Shown here: positions 4,088-5,441 of the stretch, one piece after another | How positions within the stretch are numbered: position 1 is the first letter of the stretch | Layout: each line of letters starts with the position of its first letter | Assembly: GCA_020062205.1 (NCBI GenBank) | Contig: JAGUWT010000087.1 | Coordinates: forward strand, 1-5,441 | Direction: 5' to 3' | DNA length: 5,441 nt | Origin: Thermodesulfovibrionales bacterium | Lineage (GTDB): Bacteria; Nitrospirota; Thermodesulfovibrionia; Thermodesulfovibrionales; SM23-35 | Made by a program: the position numbers and the translations under genes | The notes under the pieces: generated by a model | Seen by the model: the letters and a program-made list of their open reading frames with translations, nothing else | Database searches by the model: none | What the model was told of the DNA's origin: nothing

Positions 4088-4901
4088 AGAGTTGGAAAAT
4101 ATAATTATTCAGAATATAAAGGAAATTCCGCAGGTTCCATTGTCGCTTTTGCTCTCAGGCGGTATTGATTCTTCACTTGTCTTAGCACTTCTCCGCAAAG
4201 TATATCCTCAAGTGCCAATATCAACATTTACTCTTGCTAAATCAAAAGATTATCCGGATATTGTTTATGCACATGAAGTTGCGGGTTTATTTGGCACAGA
4301 GCATCATGAGGTAATCATCTCCGACCAAACCTACCAAAATTATCTTATCGAATACCAAAAAACAAAGCAATACAGCTTTAAGGGCGACATCAATGTATAC
4401 ATCCTTTGCTCTTTGGCTAAAACATTCAGCACCAACATTGTTACCGGTGATGGAGGGGATGAATGTTTTGGTGGTTATTGGCTTCATGAGCATCCCTTAG
4501 GGCATAAGGAGACAGGAAGCATCAAATCCTTTGAAGATATTCATCCCGTCCCGCGGAAACACTTGAGTGAAATGGTTAGTAAGGGTTTTAGAGACTTTTT
4601 ATTTAAAGAAAAATCGCAAGCAGAAGATTACGATGCAGTGTGGGAATACTTTGTAAAGTGTTTGGCACCAAAGCACCTTGCTCCTTTATTGCATACAGCA
4701 AAGGTTCTAAATATTAATGTTTATACTCCCTTCTTTTCCGAGTCTTTTATAAATTTTATGAGAACGATCCCTATTTACGACAGGATCGGAAGAAAGATAG
4801 AAAGGCAATTAGCCTCAAGGTATTTGCCTGAATCGGTTATGGAAAGAGAAAGTATAGGGTTTGACATAGCATTAGAGTTGGACGCTGCTAGGATGGGCTA
4901 A
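4080..4901 (+). CDS. Asparagine-synthetase C-domain adenylating protein (no glutaminase domain)
   Basis: This 273-residue protein has the PP-loop ATP pyrophosphatase motif LSGGIDSS at 25-32 and the asparagine-synthetase motif GDGGDECFGGY at 123-133. It ends with PFFSESFINFMRTIP and a KIERQLASRYLPESVMERESIGF segment, equivalent to the PFLD...FA..LP and LP..I..R.K.GF parts of AsnB. Such domains make an acyl-adenylate from a carboxylate and pass it to an amine; in lasso cyclases and beta-lactam synthetases the product is an intramolecular amide. The usual N-terminal glutamine-hydrolysing domain (~200 residues) is absent, and the protein ends soon after the GF motif, where relatives continue for tens of residues. 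Ammonia from glutamine is thus unlikely to be the nucleophile. The start overlaps the toroid stop by 8 bp. Role in amidating or cyclising the peptide is inferred from the neighbours. Confidence 0.9.
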   Translation: MIEELENIIIQNIKEIPQVPLSLLLSGGIDSSLVLALLRKVYPQVPISTFTLAKSKDYPDIVYAHEVAGLFGTEHHEVIISDQTYQNYLIEYQKTKQYSFKGDINVYILCSLAKTFSTNIVTGDGGDECFGGYWLHEHPLGHKETGSIKSFEDIHPVPRKHLSEMVSKGFRDFLFKEKSQAEDYDAVWEYFVKCLAPKHLAPLLHTAKVLNINVYTPFFSESFINFMRTIPIYDRIGRKIERQLASRYLPESVMERESIGFDIALELDAARMG

Positions 4902-4916
4902 TAGAGGCTTAGCAAT

Positions 4917-4930
4917 AAAATGATCATTTT
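4917..4930. repeat. 14-bp perfect palindrome AAAATGATCATTTT
   Basis: A perfect palindrome directly after the operon's last gene, overlapping the ATG of the short P-loop-like remnant. It could be an operator half or chance in AT-rich DNA; there is no adjoining GC stem to make it a terminator. Confidence 0.35.
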
Positions 4931-5021
4931 AATTGCCGGTGTTGAGGGTAGTGGGAAAAAGAATTCTTCGAAAAAGATATGAAAAGGATTAGGAAGGTCA
5001 TAATTTGATAACTACGCTGAC
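4920..5021 (+). pseudogene. Possible P-loop NTPase remnant
   Basis: From ATG 4920 the frame reads MIILIAGVEGSGKKNSSKKI and stops at 4980-4982. The beginning looks like the hydrophobic strand plus Walker A loop of a kinase-type P-loop protein (GxxGSGK). The Ser/Thr that should follow the Lys is replaced by Lys, and the frame ends after 20 codons. A one-base shift continues as FFEKDMKRIRKVII before another stop near 5007. There is no ribosome binding site. It may be the decayed start of a nucleotide kinase or polyphosphate-kinase-2-like gene with an internal deletion, but the match is too short to be sure, and chance similarity is possible. Confidence 0.3.
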
Positions 5022-5053
5022 TACTGAAATTCATAAATGATAAGGAAGGTGAA

Positions 5054-5362
5054 ATGGACAAAGAATATACTCGTATAGAGATGCTTGAATGGCTAAAAGG
5101 TCACTATAAAAAAAATGGTTACAAACCAGATAGCTACTCTAAGGAGTTTCTGCCGGCCAGAGTTGCTCTCTATTGCTCTAAAACAAAAAAAAATAAAATC
5201 GTAGAGGAGATCATAGTTGAACCCACGACAGATGAATTCCTCTCGATAGAGTATTTTTTCCCCACACTCCCTATTCATAACGTTGAAATGCCAGAAGCAC
5301 CTCCCGTTAGAATACCAGGTGCTTCTCCCGTACGGTTTTATCAACTCGACTTTCTGATTTAG
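5054..5362 (+). CDS. Hypothetical protein, 102 residues
   Basis: I do not recognise this protein. The start is supported by GGAAGGTG ending three bases before the ATG. It begins with a charged, tyrosine-rich segment (EYTRIEMLEWLKGHYKKNGYKP), has a KTKKNKIVEEIIVEPTTDEF strand-like section around residues 43-62, a FFPTLP motif near 69-74, and a proline-rich end with a doubled PPVRIPGASPVRFYQLD pattern. There is no signal peptide, membrane segment or obvious catalytic motif. The abrupt end after FYQLDFLI suggests that it could be the N-terminal part of a longer protein, possibly truncated. It is separated from the peptide operon by about 150 bp of decayed sequence and has its own ribosome binding site, so a functional link to that operon is not shown. 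Confidence 0.55.
   Translation: MDKEYTRIEMLEWLKGHYKKNGYKPDSYSKEFLPARVALYCSKTKKNKIVEEIIVEPTTDEFLSIEYFFPTLPIHNVEMPEAPPVRIPGASPVRFYQLDFLI
5293..5326. repeat. 10-bp inverted repeat inside the hypothetical gene
   Basis: AGAAGCACCT (5293-5302) and AGGTGCTTCT (5317-5326) form a perfect stem with a 14-base loop. It lies in the coding region over the doubled PVR segment and is not followed by a T run, so it does not look like a terminator. Confidence 0.4.
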
Positions 5363-5400
5363 CATCTAAAGAAGGCAATAAGTTCTTATAAAATATAGGG

Positions 5401-5441
5401 ATATAGTGTATTAGCAACTATATTAACAATTTCTCTTGACA
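5401..5441 (+). promoter_or_regulatory. Inverted repeat and TTGACA hexamer at the window end
   Basis: ATATAGT (5401-5407) and ACTATAT (5417-5423) form a 7-bp inverted repeat. It is followed at 5436-5441 by a perfect TTGACA hexamer on the last bases of the window. This could be an operator next to the -35 element of a promoter whose -10 lies beyond the window. Without the -10 the call is tentative, and 7-bp AT-rich repeats are common by chance. Confidence 0.3.

Noticed and set aside
5093..5365. Minus-strand frame opposite the 102-residue protein
   Set aside because: It has no ribosome binding site or recognisable motif, while the + strand frame has a strong Shine-Dalgarno site; it remains a minor alternative.
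1..5441. CRISPR array, tRNA or rRNA genes
   Set aside because: No regularly spaced direct repeats, cloverleaf-like segments or conserved rRNA words were seen on either strand.

Overview
The window is AT-rich bacterial DNA with strong purine-rich Shine-Dalgarno sites and many small, tightly packed genes, all on the + strand. The mix of small toxin-antitoxin (TA) modules, restriction-methylase debris and a peptide-modification cassette is typical of accessory regions in anaerobic or sediment bacteria with large mobile gene pools (Deltaproteobacteria, Nitrospirae, Planctomycetes and various candidate phyla). No marker gene is present, so a phylum cannot be assigned from this sequence alone.

Left third (1-1754): a TA and decay zone. 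A 115-residue protein resembling the C-terminal region of Eco57I/TaqI-like type IIG restriction-methylases opens the window. It is followed by a DUF433 antitoxin / DUF5615 PIN-like toxin pair with an ATGA overlap. The toxin ends early, exactly where a 'GGGACGGTTCTATTTT' repeat motif begins. After about 330 bp with no intact gene comes a HicB-HicA pair, again overlapping by ATGA. HicB has no ATG, GTG or TTG at its natural start, only ATA behind a good ribosome binding site. HicA is followed directly by a broken methylase C-terminus with a one-base shift in a run of eight A. A third, more decayed methylase tail lies just upstream of hicB. Fragments of one methylase tail therefore alternate with TA modules.

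Centre and right (1804-4901): the most interesting part, an apparently translationally coupled five-gene operon. It encodes (1) a radical SAM/SPASM enzyme, (2) a PqqD-like RiPP recognition element, (3) a 47-residue peptide with a lasso-type YxxPxL leader motif and a C-terminal CxxCxxCxxC core, (4) a prenyltransferase/squalene-cyclase-type alpha-toroid protein, and (5) an asparagine-synthetase C-domain (adenylating) protein without the glutaminase domain. The simplest reading is a RiPP (ribosomally made, post-translationally modified peptide) pathway. The PqqD protein would bind the leader, the radical SAM enzyme would modify the Cys-rich core, and the toroid and adenylating proteins would add further modifications. 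This combination of radical SAM chemistry, a lasso-like leader and cyclase-type domain, and a toroid protein matches no RiPP class I can name. No protease or exporter is visible in the window.

Right end (4902-5441): a short P-loop-like remnant, an unrecognised 102-residue protein with a good ribosome binding site, and an intergenic end holding a 7-bp inverted repeat and a perfect TTGACA hexamer at the last six bases, perhaps the promoter of the next gene.
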